The notes under the pieces: generated by a model
The model's database searches: none
Seen by the model: the letters and a program-made list of their open reading frames with translations, nothing else
Told to the model about the DNA's origin: nothing
Assembly: GCA_900708905.1 (NCBI GenBank)
Contig: CAADRB010000029.1
Coordinates: 1,331,164 to 1,395,163, forward strand
Origin: Hymenolepis diminuta
Taxonomy: Eukaryota > Platyhelminthes > Cestoda > Cyclophyllidea > Hymenolepididae
Length of the DNA: 64,000 nucleotides
Direction of reading: 5' to 3'
Part shown: in pieces, positions 24,201 to 34,783 of the stretch
Layout of the letters: every line of letters begins with the position of its first letter
How positions within the stretch are numbered: position 1 is the stretch's first letter
Made by a program: the position numbers and the translations under genes

Positions 24201-24816
24201 AGTAGAAGGTTTCACAGACTAATAAAATCATTTCAAAATACACAGATCCTTACGCTATTTGACCAGAAATCAGTGGATGTAACTTCAGACTGTCTCCGCA
24301 CGTAACATACGGAATGTGATGAACGAACTCGTTTAGGCGTAGGATAATACACACATGTTAATAATAACTGACGACTTGATCTGAAGGCAGAGTAATTCAA
24401 ATAAATTTAAATCCCACCTGAGATCATGTAATTTGACAGACGATTTCAAATTAGCCTGGGGAGATAAAGAGAATGAACCAAATGCAATATCTGCAAGTGA
24501 GGAACTTCTACTTTCAGTACCAAAGCTTGGCATCCGACGAGAATCCTATGGAAGAGTTTGAAAAGAAGATAATAACTTACCCTGCCCGAAGCTGAGTCAA
24601 AGATTATGGTATCATTGGGTTTTCTTATTACTATTAGTCGTAAGGCGTATTTGCGGAATAATTTGGAAATAAAACTAAAAAAATAAATATTAAGTCACAA
24701 AACTACCTAGGATTATTAATTCCTTCTGTGTGAAACAATTTAAGAAAAGCATCTATTTGATGTTCGTCAATACTTTTCTTCCAACTAAAGGCTCTTCTTA
24801 ATAACGCCAAGGACAT
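12224..24816 (-). CDS. FNIP: Folliculin-interacting protein (FNIP1/2 homologue)
   Basis: Eleven exons (minus): 24707-24816, 24581-24674, 24418-24545, 24254-24380, 23680-24218, 23041-23206, 22618-22956, 20679-21094, 15921-16211, 14057-14669, 12224-12730. All junctions are GT-AG, phases agree, and the total is 1109 residues (human FNIP1 1166). Landmarks matching FNIP in order: LRLIVIRKPNDTIIFDS (exon 2), SLADIAFGSFSL and LRSSRQLLLT (exons 3-4), FFEHFLEISVSFHTL and FRDLCIPRLSRPVW (exon 5), FMRHFNRFLAQLVTGIL and GWISTILP (exon 6), HRDRLLALLYLSSYFLRSP (exon 7), VLGKHYC and CTALLVNADTGSVE (exon 10), and a C-terminus ending VIANIIG. FNIP binds folliculin (the GAP for RagC/D) and AMPK at the lysosome. 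Exons 8-9 encode a low-complexity linker with eight Ala in a row, Gln/Asn/Ser runs and six Gly. The first four introns are 32-37 bases; later ones reach 4.5 kb. Confidence 0.92.
13280..13410 (-). repeat. tRNA-like repeat in FNIP intron 10
   Basis: Plus-strand AGTGGTTATTAGTACAAG...GCACCGATGAACACC...CTGTGACTTTTAACTTGG is a diverged minus-orientation copy. It lies in the intron between exons 10 and 11, sense to FNIP. Confidence 0.4.
17195..17420 (+). repeat. tRNA-like repeat in FNIP intron 8
   Basis: Contains TGCACATCTGCTGAGTAAG, AGGTCACAAGATAACACGC, GGTTAATTTTGATCAACGAG and GGCTCCAGGATACGTTCCCT, in the same order as 19085-19290 and 35525-35715. It lies in the 4.5-kb intron between FNIP exons 8 and 9, antisense to the gene. 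Confidence 0.6.
18960..19290 (+). repeat. Two adjoining tRNA-like repeat units in FNIP intron 8
   Basis: The first unit (about 18960-19080) ends ACCGGCTAATAAAGGGG then TTGGCAGAATTCGGGT. The second (about 19085-19290) has an intact box-A-like TGGTGCAATGG at 19101-19111 (consensus TRGYNNARNNG), then GTCAACGTGCACATCC, AATTGTGGTCAACAAAGGG, GCGACTCCAGGATACC. This is the best preserved copy in the window. Confidence 0.65.
19855..19960 (-). repeat. tRNA-like repeat in FNIP intron 8
   Basis: Read on the minus strand: GTGGTTAACCAGTACG, GCCATGTCAGAGGTCACGTG, TCCCATCGGTGCACATCC. The head and box-B-like region are clear and the body is truncated. Confidence 0.6.
21845..22140 (-). repeat. Two tRNA-like repeat copies in FNIP intron 7
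   Basis: About 21845-21950 (plus-strand GTGTAGTTGACCATTCC, then GACGATCTCTGACTTAGC) and about 22060-22140 (GATCTCGTGACCTCTACC) are minus-orientation copies about 110 bp apart, in the intron between FNIP exons 7 and 8. Confidence 0.5.
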
Positions 24817-25289
24817 GACTCGCCAGTATGACCCCTTATGGTATAAAGAAATATGACCGACCTTCGCCTTTTACTATTCGATGAGCCCGAATTGGTTTGC
24901 AGTTTCAAGGTGAACACTGATTATTTCACTGATTGGTCGAATATTGAACATTAGCCAAAATAACTATATCAATGATTTGCAACAAATATAAAAATAAACA
25001 GGTAAAAACATGTTATTGTGTAAGATAGCGCACACTTAGTGTGATAAATAATTTTATAAACGAAATTTGCAAGGCATTCCATGCTATTCCTGTACAATTT
25101 ACCACTAAAATGTGTCTTCAAATATTATAGATAAAATAAGAAGTAATCACGAAAAATTAATTAATTTCTCTTTTACTTGAAGTGAAATTTTTATTAAGTC
25201 TTAGGGAATAACTAATTCATATATTGTATTGAAGCGATTAGCGCTAACTTTGCAACGGCATTTTTGTTGGTCTATCCTCTTTAAATCTT
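24817..25289. promoter_or_regulatory. Divergent promoter region between FNIP and ATG14
   Basis: The 473 bp between the two opposed start codons. Visible elements are ATTGG (inverted CCAAT) at about 24891 and 24936, the inverted repeat CACACTTAGTGTG near 25031, and the 10-base palindrome TTAGCGCTAA at 25238-25247, about 45 bp before the ATG14 start codon. The functional meaning of these is inferred only. Confidence 0.6.
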
Positions 25290-28200
25290 ATGGGAGACTT
25301 CCAATACCTCGCTCTAGGTTCTGACATCGAAATCAATAAGAATAATAATGACTTTAGTGGGCCAACATTTTACATTCCACCACAATGTTCAGTTTGTACG
25401 TTTCCTTGCATAAATCTACTATGTGGGTCTTGCGTTAAACGGGGTAACTTTTACCTCTCCGATTGTAAAAAGAAATCTGGAAGGTAGCGAAATATTCTTT
25501 TACTATTGTTAAGCTTCAAGGACGTTTGCGATGAGTTTAGGGAAAATAATGCCAAGTTAGCGGCTCTCAATATGCGGTAAGTTGGGCTTTATTCAACTGA
25601 CTGACTAGTAGAGTTATCGACTTAAGCACTGCAAACCTGGATAAATGTGATATCGCTCATGTAAGTAGTTTTATTCTCTTGATAGTTCAGTAGGTTACAG
25701 ATTTGGAAAAGCAAATCAGGCACGTCAAAATGGATGTCACAAATTTAGAACAGTCTATTTTAGAAAGTAATTCTACTTCTCACAATCTATGTTTCAATTC
25801 AATTTTAGAAAAAGAACGACTCTTACGAAAACGTATGGACGCAGAGAAGTGTTTTATCAACAAGACTGATATTTATCGGAAGCAAATCCGTTTACGTGAG
25901 TGTAGTATAAGGCTTGAGGCCACTACGAAAGAAGTTCTGTCCCAAATTATAAAGACCAACGAAACTGTTCACAGTTTAAGGCGAGAGAATATTCAAGAGC
26001 TTTTTGAGAAGTATTTACCTATCAAAGCTTCTGTAAGTGTACATAGATTTTTTTATTAGTTCCCTTAAATTAGCCGACTCCTACCGCTGAATTAGATTCG
26101 ATAGCTGGAGTGAAGCTTAATGTGGATTCTCGAAATTTGACAAGTAAGTAGCATTTTCAGATGGTTAGGTGCTCTACTTTCTATCTTTTGTTCTTTAGTT
26201 CCGGAACCCACAATTTCCAGCCATGCTGCGTTAACCTTAATGATTGTTGCTCAACGAGCTCTAACCCGGATACTAAATGCCTGTATTCCTGTGGACACAA
26301 GACAAATCTTCAGTCTGAATACATTTGATGTGGATGCCCCTACTAGGGATAATATCACTCATGTCTATCGAGTTGTCTGTCAGCTCATTCAAGTTCTTGC
26401 TGAAATTAGTTCTCGACAGGCTGTCTCCTCTGAGTCGTCGAAGTTTGTTAAAGCTGCTCGTGATTCCAGAGATCGACCACTCCTTGCCCTGCACTACCTT
26501 ATCAAAGCCTTCAAACATGACAACTTTCAGGCCTGGTATGTTCTTATTATTAACTTACATTTCTTGCCTCTATTAGAAGAGATTGTTATTGTCCCTGTTA
26601 TTGTCCATGTTGATCTCCTACAAGTTTTAATAATCAGAAGGCATCTGAACAAGTAGAGCAGCAAACAATNNNNNNNNNNNNNNNNNNNNNNNNNNNNNNN
26701 NNNNNNNNNNNNNNNNNNNNNNNNNNNNNNNNNNGTAAGTAGTGAAGTGGACATCTCAGATCTTACTGTGTTTGAGTTTGGGAGCATAGGGTTATCCATG
26801 TTTTTATAAGGAATAAAGTTCAATCTTAACGGTTATGATTGAGTTTATGGTCAACCGGTTGATTTAATCCCGTGGTTGTTCATTCTGCCTCGATTTACTT
26901 ATATCTTACGGTCAAGGAGAAACTGCTATACAAGTATTTATGACAGTTTTTTCACTCACTATCGTGGAATTGTATGTATTAAAACTTGGAATAATAATAA
27001 TCATAATGGTAAATAGACGAAGGCACTATCGATTAGGTCTACATGTAGTAGCATTTTAAATGATGGTGGGATTGCCTATCTTGATCTGTAGCCTAAAATA
27101 TTTGCTTTTGTTGCACTTGTTCGTTTGTTAAGACTAATTGGCAAAATAAATAATTTTGTTATTTACATCATTATTTTATCCACTCACCGCACTGCTTGGA
27201 CGGTATTTCTAATTCAACAGTAATCATACTGTAGGATATCCTTTTAGTGGAAGCCATTAAATGTCTTGAACCCGCTATAGTTAGGATGAAAGATCAAGAG
27301 AGAATACACTTTAATAATCAGTAAACTATTTAGAACCATGAGACGCTAATTCTAAACAAAGAGAGTATACGCCGGATGAATTCTAGGGAAAAGTTTGAGA
27401 ATTTGCTAAACAGAGGCAGCATATGACTATTCTTTATAAGATAACTAAGGTAAGGTAATTTAACAATAAATTCAACTGCTTATTTTAGCAGTTCCCTATC
27501 GACAATTAATCAGTATGAGTGGTCCTCCCATTCTTGATCTCACGACTTTTATCCTGTAGAATGGCCAATGATGCACACTTAGACAGGTTAAATACGCATT
27601 ACCTATTACTTCAGTTAGTAGTGACTCTCTACTTGATTCACAAATATTCCTTCCGCCGGCTCCGTGTCTTAGTTCGAAATGTGGCAGAGGAATATGTTTG
27701 GAGGTCGCTTGTCACCCGATGATCCAAATTAATGCACGTCGATGTGCTAAATTGTTAAGTGGAATCCTTCTCTCTGTTATGTGGGGTTTCTACAGAGGTA
27801 TGATTTGGAAATAATTTTCTGATTATTTTGGTATTTGCTTTATCATTTAGATTGAATACTATTTTTCAATATTCATTTCATTGTTGATTTAAAATTATTA
27901 GTTTTGAGGGCTGTGGAGTAAAAATGCTTTATAATCTGCTCTTCTAAAGACGCGTGATTCACTAATCTGTGAGCATTTTTTTTGCATAGTCTATTTTTAA
28001 TACGTTTAATTATAACACCAATGCCCACTTAGGAAAACGTTTTTCATCACTAATCTTGGGTAAAGTTACATCATCATAGAGCCTTCCTGATGAATAGAAT
28101 TTGAATTACCCCACCACCTCTTTGTTAGCCCGACCTAACAAGTGAGTTTTACCATTCCGCTCACTGAGTGTGTCGTAATGGATTATAGTTACAGCTCGAC

Positions 28201-29079
28201 ATCCAGGCGACTGTGGAGTCTAGCTGAGCTATCACCCTTCTAATTTCTTACGATCTTCACCACAAAATATGGAGAGATGGCAAGACATTGGTGAGCGGAG
28301 TTTATTGAGAGAAGGGCCAGAGAACAGAAGAGGCTTGTATGTTGGAGAACGAGTGCATTGGATGTCGTGAATGTTTGTGTGCACATTTATTTATATTTCG
28401 GTCATAAAGTGTAACAAAAAGAGATGGAAAGGCTCAGGTCGCCATTAATCGGGGAAAACTAAGATATAGCAACAATCACTTATATTAATTAAAATAAACC
28501 GCTTGAGAACACACGATGGTTATTTAGGGGAGCTTACAAGCAATAGTTTTTAGGTCGAGATAATTAGTGAAGGGCATGATGGAACATTATGATTTGAGAA
28601 AAATTTAATAAATGTGTTCACTACTTGTGCGCCTTTGGGTATCAAGTCCGTAATCTTTGACGTTTAGCAAATATGTACATAATAAATAAATACAAAAAAA
28701 AACATTTTAATGAGTTGAATGGTTTACTCATATATTCCTCGTAGCTTAGTAACAATGTTAAGCTTTTCGATTTACTCCCCTTTTTCTCATTTTATCTAAA
28801 TAATATGTTAATTTTATGTCTGTTTATTTTTCTTCATGTAGGACCTTTGATTCCCCTTACATCCTCCCAAGCGTGGATGTGTTTTCAACAATCGACTATG
28901 AGATGGCAATGTGTCCGCCTCATACAGGTTCAAACTCGCTTAAGCATGGAATTGCAATTAGAGTTCAACGAACAGGAGAAATGTCTACTATACCCTCGTC
29001 GAGTTCCTTTGGTATGAGAAATGAGCACGATTCTAGTTCAGATTCGGAAGAATGGGATATTGTTAATGAAATTGACTGA
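25290..29079 (+). CDS. ATG14: ATG14/Barkor-type autophagy PI3K subunit
   Basis: Seven exons: 25290-25483, 25514-25576, 25627-25660, 25694-26032, 26074-26143, 26199-26535, 28842-29079. Introns 1-5 are 30, 50, 33, 41 and 55 bases. Phases agree and give 424 residues (human ATG14 492). ATG14 recruits the VPS34-VPS15-Beclin complex to the ER for autophagosome nucleation. The N-terminus has C33-x2-C36-x8-C45-x2-C48, the exact spacing of the ATG14 zinc-binding cysteines, then GNF (human GDF). Residues about 100-210 are highly charged and heptad-like, as expected of the coiled coil. Exon 6 (TISSHAALTLMIV...RPLLALHYLIKAF) aligns in position with the C-terminal ATG14 region. The acidic end SSSDSEEWDIVNEID resembles the human tail. 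The 2.3-kb last intron holds the N gap and may hide an extra exon (see findings). UVRAG is a more distant alternative. Confidence 0.85.
26536..28841 (+). other. Last ATG14 intron: assembly gap and exon candidates
   Basis: Contains 65 Ns (26670-26734). Just left of the gap, from 26629, the plus strand is open in the frame that would continue exon 6 (FNNQKASEQVEQQT). Just right of the gap it reads GTAAGTAG, a strong 5' splice site. Farther on, 27572-27811 is open for 80 codons, with a GT donor at 27798. About 28125-28215 resembles the tRNA-like repeat. Whether any of these is coding is undecided. Confidence 0.4.
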
Positions 29080-32000
29080 AAATGAAGTACTTTTATACTT
29101 ATTTTTAGTTGTGATGTAACCCTAGATGTAACCTATATTTTAACTAAGTACAAACCCATATATTTATATACGGTTACTGCTTCTTTGTAGTTATCGAACC
29201 TGTGGATGCGTAGCATTCAAAGCCATTTTTCAAATTTTGGATTTGTTTTAATTTTTTGTTATTCTGTAGTAGTATCTTTTACGTAAAATTATCTCTCGAA
29301 GTATATTTCTGTGGCTATTTGCAATCCACAATTTATTAAGACTATATCTTTCGTAGTTTTGCTGTGACTTAGCCTCTCAGCATCAAAGTGCGTATTTGTT
29401 TAGAGCGATGATATGGTTAATGAGGTCTGTTATGTTAAAATTATCATGGCTAATTTCATCCTTTTATCTTGGTTATTTGAAGAAAAAAGCAAACTTAGTC
29501 AACTGGCCAATAAACTTGTAGTGAGTACTGCACAAGTAAACTCCTGACTAAACCTTAGTAATCCTCTTAGAAGTCAAACTAATTGTAGATAAGTGCAAAA
29601 AACCTATAGCAGAGCCCTCAAGTATGAATTGCCCCCGAAATTATCTAGGCTACGTCCAAAGTAGTGAAAAAACAGGGTATATGTAGGGGAGGGAGTTTTC
29701 TACAAGTGGTTAGTACAATTAAAGCTACGCTGAAAGAATATTGATTGATACACGCACGCCCGTAATTGCTTGATACGAGTTCGGTAGCACATCTGCACTT
29801 TCCAAAATGTTCTAGCACGTACGAGATTCTATATTTTAACCTCTGTCTCCGAGCTACCAGTCGCAAAAGTGGTCACATTCATTTATGAAAGAGGCCATTT
29901 CAGGCAACTTCTCGCTGAATAGAATATATATAAATCTACATCCTCTTAATGGGAAGGCTTTGCTGTAAATCGGAAGACTAATACTAATGCCACGTTATCG
30001 CCATGCCGTTTTCTCGTCTTAATCATGATGAAGATAAAGATTGGACCGTTGTTTGGTCAGTCGTTCTTCTAATCAACATGGGATTTCAATGATTAGTGCA
30101 GTCTTCTCTGACCAAGCCTTATTCTTATAGTATAGTATAGGTCAATAAATTTGGCCTAGTCTGGCTTACGACTAACTTTGTCTGTTATAGTATGTCTCTT
30201 CTCTCTATGAGATTGGAGCAGCTGTACCATAATCATAACAGTGGGGTTGACTATATATTGTAACACACGCCCACAAACTTAAATAATTTTTTAACTTTGG
30301 TGAAATCGGTTGTACGCTTTTCTGTGATTAGACGAATGTGAACCGACTGAGATTCAAGCAGCACACATGAATGCAAACTTTTGTTCTTGAAGTCCAAGAC
30401 CAACTACAATTGTCCTGGAAAATAGGCTCTAATCAAAGGCTTTCACAATTTCAGGGAATGAAATAGACCACTGTAGCTTTGTGAACTCTTAATTGCACGA
30501 CTAAAAACCAGTATCTGTCCTTTTCATTGTCCTCGGTAAATGTCTTATTGAAAGCTACTATCCCATGTCCATTATTATTCAGTATTAATGAATGCTATGC
30601 GCTCACCATGAGTGAACACGGCTTACAGGGCCCTACTAACTTAAAATGTTTATCTACCACACCTTTGCTATTTTAAAACTCTAAGCTGATGAAGTGTATG
30701 TAAGAAAATTTTGTCTTCTCAACCATTTGGAGAAATAAAAGCGAAATGAAGCGGCAAGGCTGATCCTGCTGGTATGCACTGAACATCGTTGACAAGCATT
30801 TGCTGCAATCCAGGGGACAATTCGTGAAATTTAAATTTTAGAACGTGAACTACCCTTGTAGTAAATATCTTACAACCCGAGTCCAAAATTCAAGTGAGGT
30901 AAGACTCTTTAATATCTTGAGTTGCACCCGACATCTTTATTATTTGTTGGACATACTGTTATTAGACGTCAGTTGCCTCACGTAGGTAAAAATCGTGAAA
31001 CTATTTTGCATCACTACGAGTAATAATGGTGATAATCTCATGACCAAATTGTACGTCAAATGCGACTTTTCGTTTCACTAGGCAAAATATTCGGAAGCTC
31101 ATCTTGCCCTATCCTTGCCTTGGGTGAAATAGAGAGGTGTAGTAAGGAATTTTGTTGAAATAATGCTAAATTGTATTGCAGTCAACATGCAAATACATGC
31201 GATTTTGATCACCATATATACTTGAAATAGGTATTAGGTCAAAAGTCATCAAAGTTAACTGCAAATATGAATCAACTATTTGTTAATTGATAAATAGTCT
31301 ATATGCTAGTTAAAATTGACATAAATATTCTAGAATACATTGTGTGACAGATTAAGTAATCGATAGTTTAAATAATATTGGAGGGTTGTCAAGATAGGAA
31401 ATTTTAGTTATCTCAAATATTACGTTCAATGACCCCGATGGAAATAAATTGTTTACGGCTATGGCTGTTAATAAATGATGGTGACAAATCGCTTAGCAAA
31501 ATTTAAGGTGTTTGAAAATGGAATATGCATGCTCATGGAAATTAGGACAATTTAATTGAAAAATGGAGATTTAAAAGCAGTGTAGCGTTAATATTGCAAC
31601 TTTTCTGCTGTGGTTTTAAACTAATTTTAGGAGATCCGAAAACTTGAATCAAGGAAGGGATTAAATTTTAAAATTTATTACTCTAACAGAGTTTATTACT
31701 GCAATTTTTCTCATATCTCCAGTTCGGCGCTGCGAACTTTATTCGAGGTGTATAAATATACACCGTAACCTCATTTCTTCGAATGTTAAACTAAATATTC
31801 CCATTAAAATAATTAACAATACACTTCAGATTTTGAAAGAGGTATTTACGTAGATTTTGAAAAATAGTTATAACAAAAACCAGATGAATTAAACCTCTTA
31901 TTTTCAAATCCGTCTTGCCTTTATTAAATGCCATAGTAAGGAGATGGTAGTACTAAATATTGACAAAAGCCGTAAAAAATACAAAAGCAAGAGCGAAAAC

Positions 32001-32206
32001 TAATGTAGATGCCTGTGCTGGATAAATTTTTGAATTATAAAAGTAACAGGGCTTATATTAGTGGGATTTTCCAATGATGTGGTAACCTTGAAATCTTCAG
32101 CGCCTTAGACGTTTAAAAGTTAAACGAACTTTATTTGACTGATGTATCCTTTAATTTTCGGAAGAAATAATATAGAAAACACTTTGTCTTTGTAAAATAA
32201 GTCACC
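29080..32206. other. Non-coding interval
   Basis: Between ATG14 and the foldback element I recognise no exon or RNA gene. The sequence is AT-rich, with no long open frames that look coding. The minus-strand frame at 29645-29866 resembles nothing known to me. Confidence 0.5.
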
Positions 32207-32908
32207 CCAATCTATTAATAAGTAAATTAGATTTATATACAAAACATTTCTTCGTTGGGCATCAGTCATGTCTCGTTGTCCGAGTCTCGGTGTGATGATA
32301 GACACCCGTTTAGGTATCTATGTACAAACACGCAAACGCAGGGCGGGACCGCCTGTGGACACTATATTGGACACTATCTTATCGCCAGTCAATCATTTCT
32401 ATTCACCAAGTGTAACACTGCGATTCTTATCAAGTTCGTTCCAACCTGCCATTATATCGGAGAGTAGAAGGTGAAATTTCCAAGGCATATAATGATTAAA
32501 GTGCAAAAAATTTGCAGCGCAATAATTCCCAACAAGATGGAAATTAATATATACCGCTTTATTACTTTGTGATATTATTGACTGTATTTCATAGAGTTTA
32601 TGCGGACTGGAAACAAACGCAGAATGTGGATAAATATTAGCGAATATTAATTGCAAACAAAGATAAAATACCCATTCACTTTCCACTGTGTATATATATG
32701 AGAAACGACTATTATCTGCCCTAATTGCTATGGCCAACAGATGCCTATCAAAACCTGGCGATTAGAAATGATTGACTGTTTGCGTGTTTGTACATAGATA
32801 CCTAAACGGGTGTCTATCATCACACCGAGACTCGGACAACGAGACATGACTGATGCCCAACGAAGAAATGTTTTGTATATAAACCTAATTTACTTATTAA
32901 TAAATTGG
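32207..32908. mobile_element. Foldback (long inverted repeat) element
   Basis: Arms 32207-32337 and 32778-32908 are reverse complements over exactly 131 bases with two mismatches and no gaps. Similarity resumes inward (32387-32401 with 32763-32777) after a 49-base insertion present only in the left arm, which itself contains a GGACACTAT tandem. The roughly 440-bp centre is AT-rich and non-coding. It could be a MITE-like non-autonomous DNA transposon with long terminal repeats, or a recent inverted duplication. The flanks show no obvious direct repeat. Confidence 0.75.
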
Positions 32909-34084
32909 AGTGGTTCGCCTGCCACTTCCGAACTCATCTGGCGACATGAGTGGCTTGACTTATTCTATCTATTCGATCGATGTGGCCCCGGTAGACCAAA
33001 CGTTATTATATTAATGAAGTGAAATTTTTAAAATAGCCTGTTTGTCTGTTTGAGAAATTATATTCCCAGCAATGTGTTGTCATTTAAATCAAAAGCTATT
33101 TGCTGATATTTATTGATTTGCATAAAATATTTGACTATAATGAACGACTAAATAATGAATAAGTGAATAACTTTTCATATAATATTGCTTCAGGTTTTTC
33201 GCCTTATATGGCTCTCAACTGTATTAATCCTGATTTTGTGAATGCAAAATGATTTCGAAATATACATGATTAACTGTTACATATATTCGCTTTTAAACTT
33301 AACTCCATCGAAACATGACAATTTAGGATTCAAAAAACTATATTTTTAGTATAGCTTTTGATGGACCAAGAGCGTCCTAAATTAAAAATGTCACGGACCC
33401 GACTTGTCATTGCACCCAATTTTAATGGCCGAGTAATATGAATGTCTTTTAATGAACTTTAAATTTCAATTTTATCAAAAGTGTGTATTTATGTTGCCAA
33501 TATGATAGATCAGACTGTCAAGTGTCGATAAATATTTGTGTTTAATAAGATTAAAATAATAAAATATCTCCCTTTAATGGTAACGAATAGTCAAGCGAAT
33601 GTTTATACTAATGTGTAATTCAAATACTTGCATTCAAATTATATCTTTTGTAAATCAAAACAATAATTCATACCCTTGAAAAACCAAAATGCTTTGCATT
33701 TTCATGCTTTATTAGCGAGCGCAAATTATTGCAAAATACAGGTATATAATTGACATACTGGGTAGTTCTTTAAATTTACAAATATAACTATTTACACAGC
33801 ATAAATTGGTCTTATTATCGAACCTAAGTTTATTTATTTTGAAAGGATTGTTAAATTTCAAGTTTATGTTATAACTTGAATATTAAAAGATTTGTCAGGT
33901 ATTTATTGGCTGACTTTTGAAAAATTTAAAATATAAAATCCAAACTAATATTTAGTTTGAAACTGATTTCTATTTTCAAATAAATACGTCTTCTTTTATC
34001 AGTCTCATTTTTACCGCTTTCGTGATTTTTGTTATGTCTCTCTGAAAGGCGCACTTTCTGGATTCTTTAGCAAGGTGGTGCACT
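32909..34084. other. Non-coding interval upstream of RPS16
   Basis: AT-rich, with no exon recognised. The final 80 bases should contain the RPS16 5' UTR and probably a 5' intron end (TTCTTTAG at 34067-34074). A three-codon upstream reading frame (34034-34045) would precede the gene if that stretch is transcribed. Confidence 0.5.
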
Positions 34085-34557
34085 ATGCATACTCGTAAGG
34101 AATATGTTCAAGTTTTCGGGCGAAAGGTATGGTTTATATTATAGACATATCAAGAGTTCTTTAGAAAAATGCTACTGCTGTGGCTCTCGTCAGGCCAGGT
34201 AGTGGAAATATTCGCGTAAACGGACGTCCTCTGGAATTGGTTCAACCTCAGCCTATGCTCCCGAAGATTTTGGAAGCTATTGCACTTATCGGCAAAGAAA
34301 GATTTAAGCCTTTAGACGTTCGTATTCGCGTTAGCGGTGGTGGTCGTGTGGCACAAATCTATGCTATTCGCCAGGCCCTCGCCAAATCCCTCGTTGCTTA
34401 TCACATGAAATTCGTTGATGAGCACTCTCGCAAGACCCTCCGTGATACCTTCATTGGATTCGACAAAACTCTTATTGTCGCTGATCCTCGTCACTGTGAG
34501 CCCAAGAAATTCGGAGGTCCTGGTGCTCGTGCTCGTTACCAGAAATCTTACCGTTAA
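34085..34557 (+). CDS. RPS16: 40S ribosomal protein S16 (uS9)
   Basis: Two exons, 34085-34126 and 34165-34557, around a 38-base GT-AG intron; 144 residues, close to the usual 146. The first exon encodes [14 protein letters not shown] and the second continues [16 protein letters not shown]. Typical uS9 segments follow: [26 protein letters not shown], and the invariant end [17 protein letters not shown], whose tail reaches the ribosomal P site. AATAAA occurs at 34566-34571, 9 bases past the stop. The gene is convergent with the WIF-domain gene, whose stop is 227 bp away. Confidence 0.98.
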
Positions 34558-34565
34558 ATTGTTTC

Positions 34566-34571
34566 AATAAA
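34566..34571 (+). terminator. Polyadenylation signal of RPS16
   Basis: AATAAA beginning 9 bases after the RPS16 stop codon. It is very close to the stop, implying a short 3' UTR. Confidence 0.6.
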
Positions 34572-34783
34572 TGAATCTCGATTGTATATGGTATAAATAT
34601 AAACATCGTTTTTGGTTCAATGTGATTAGCTTTCTTTGTCATACATCTTTATTCAACTATTGAATTTGCGCCAATAGTACTGGTCAATATAGCTAGGTTT
34701 AATTTGCCCACCATTGTGACGCAGAGGCCAGTCTGTTTAATCTATTTATTTCTATATTACATTTACTGCTGTACATAGGTTTG

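Noticed and set aside
26325..26576. Overlapping 83-codon plus-strand frame in ATG14 exon 6
   Set aside because: Not in phase with the neighbouring exons.
28805..29017. Alternative frame in the last ATG14 exon
   Set aside because: The other frame joins exon 6 in phase and ends in the acidic tail expected of ATG14.
32850..32875. CTGATG...GAAGAAA resembling a hammerhead ribozyme core
   Set aside because: The invariant CUGAUGA is incomplete and no three-way junction can be drawn.
32255..33022. Matching short frames beginning MSIITPRLGQRDMTDAQRRN on both strands
   Set aside because: They match only because the inverted-repeat arms are identical; they end in unrelated sequence and have no family.
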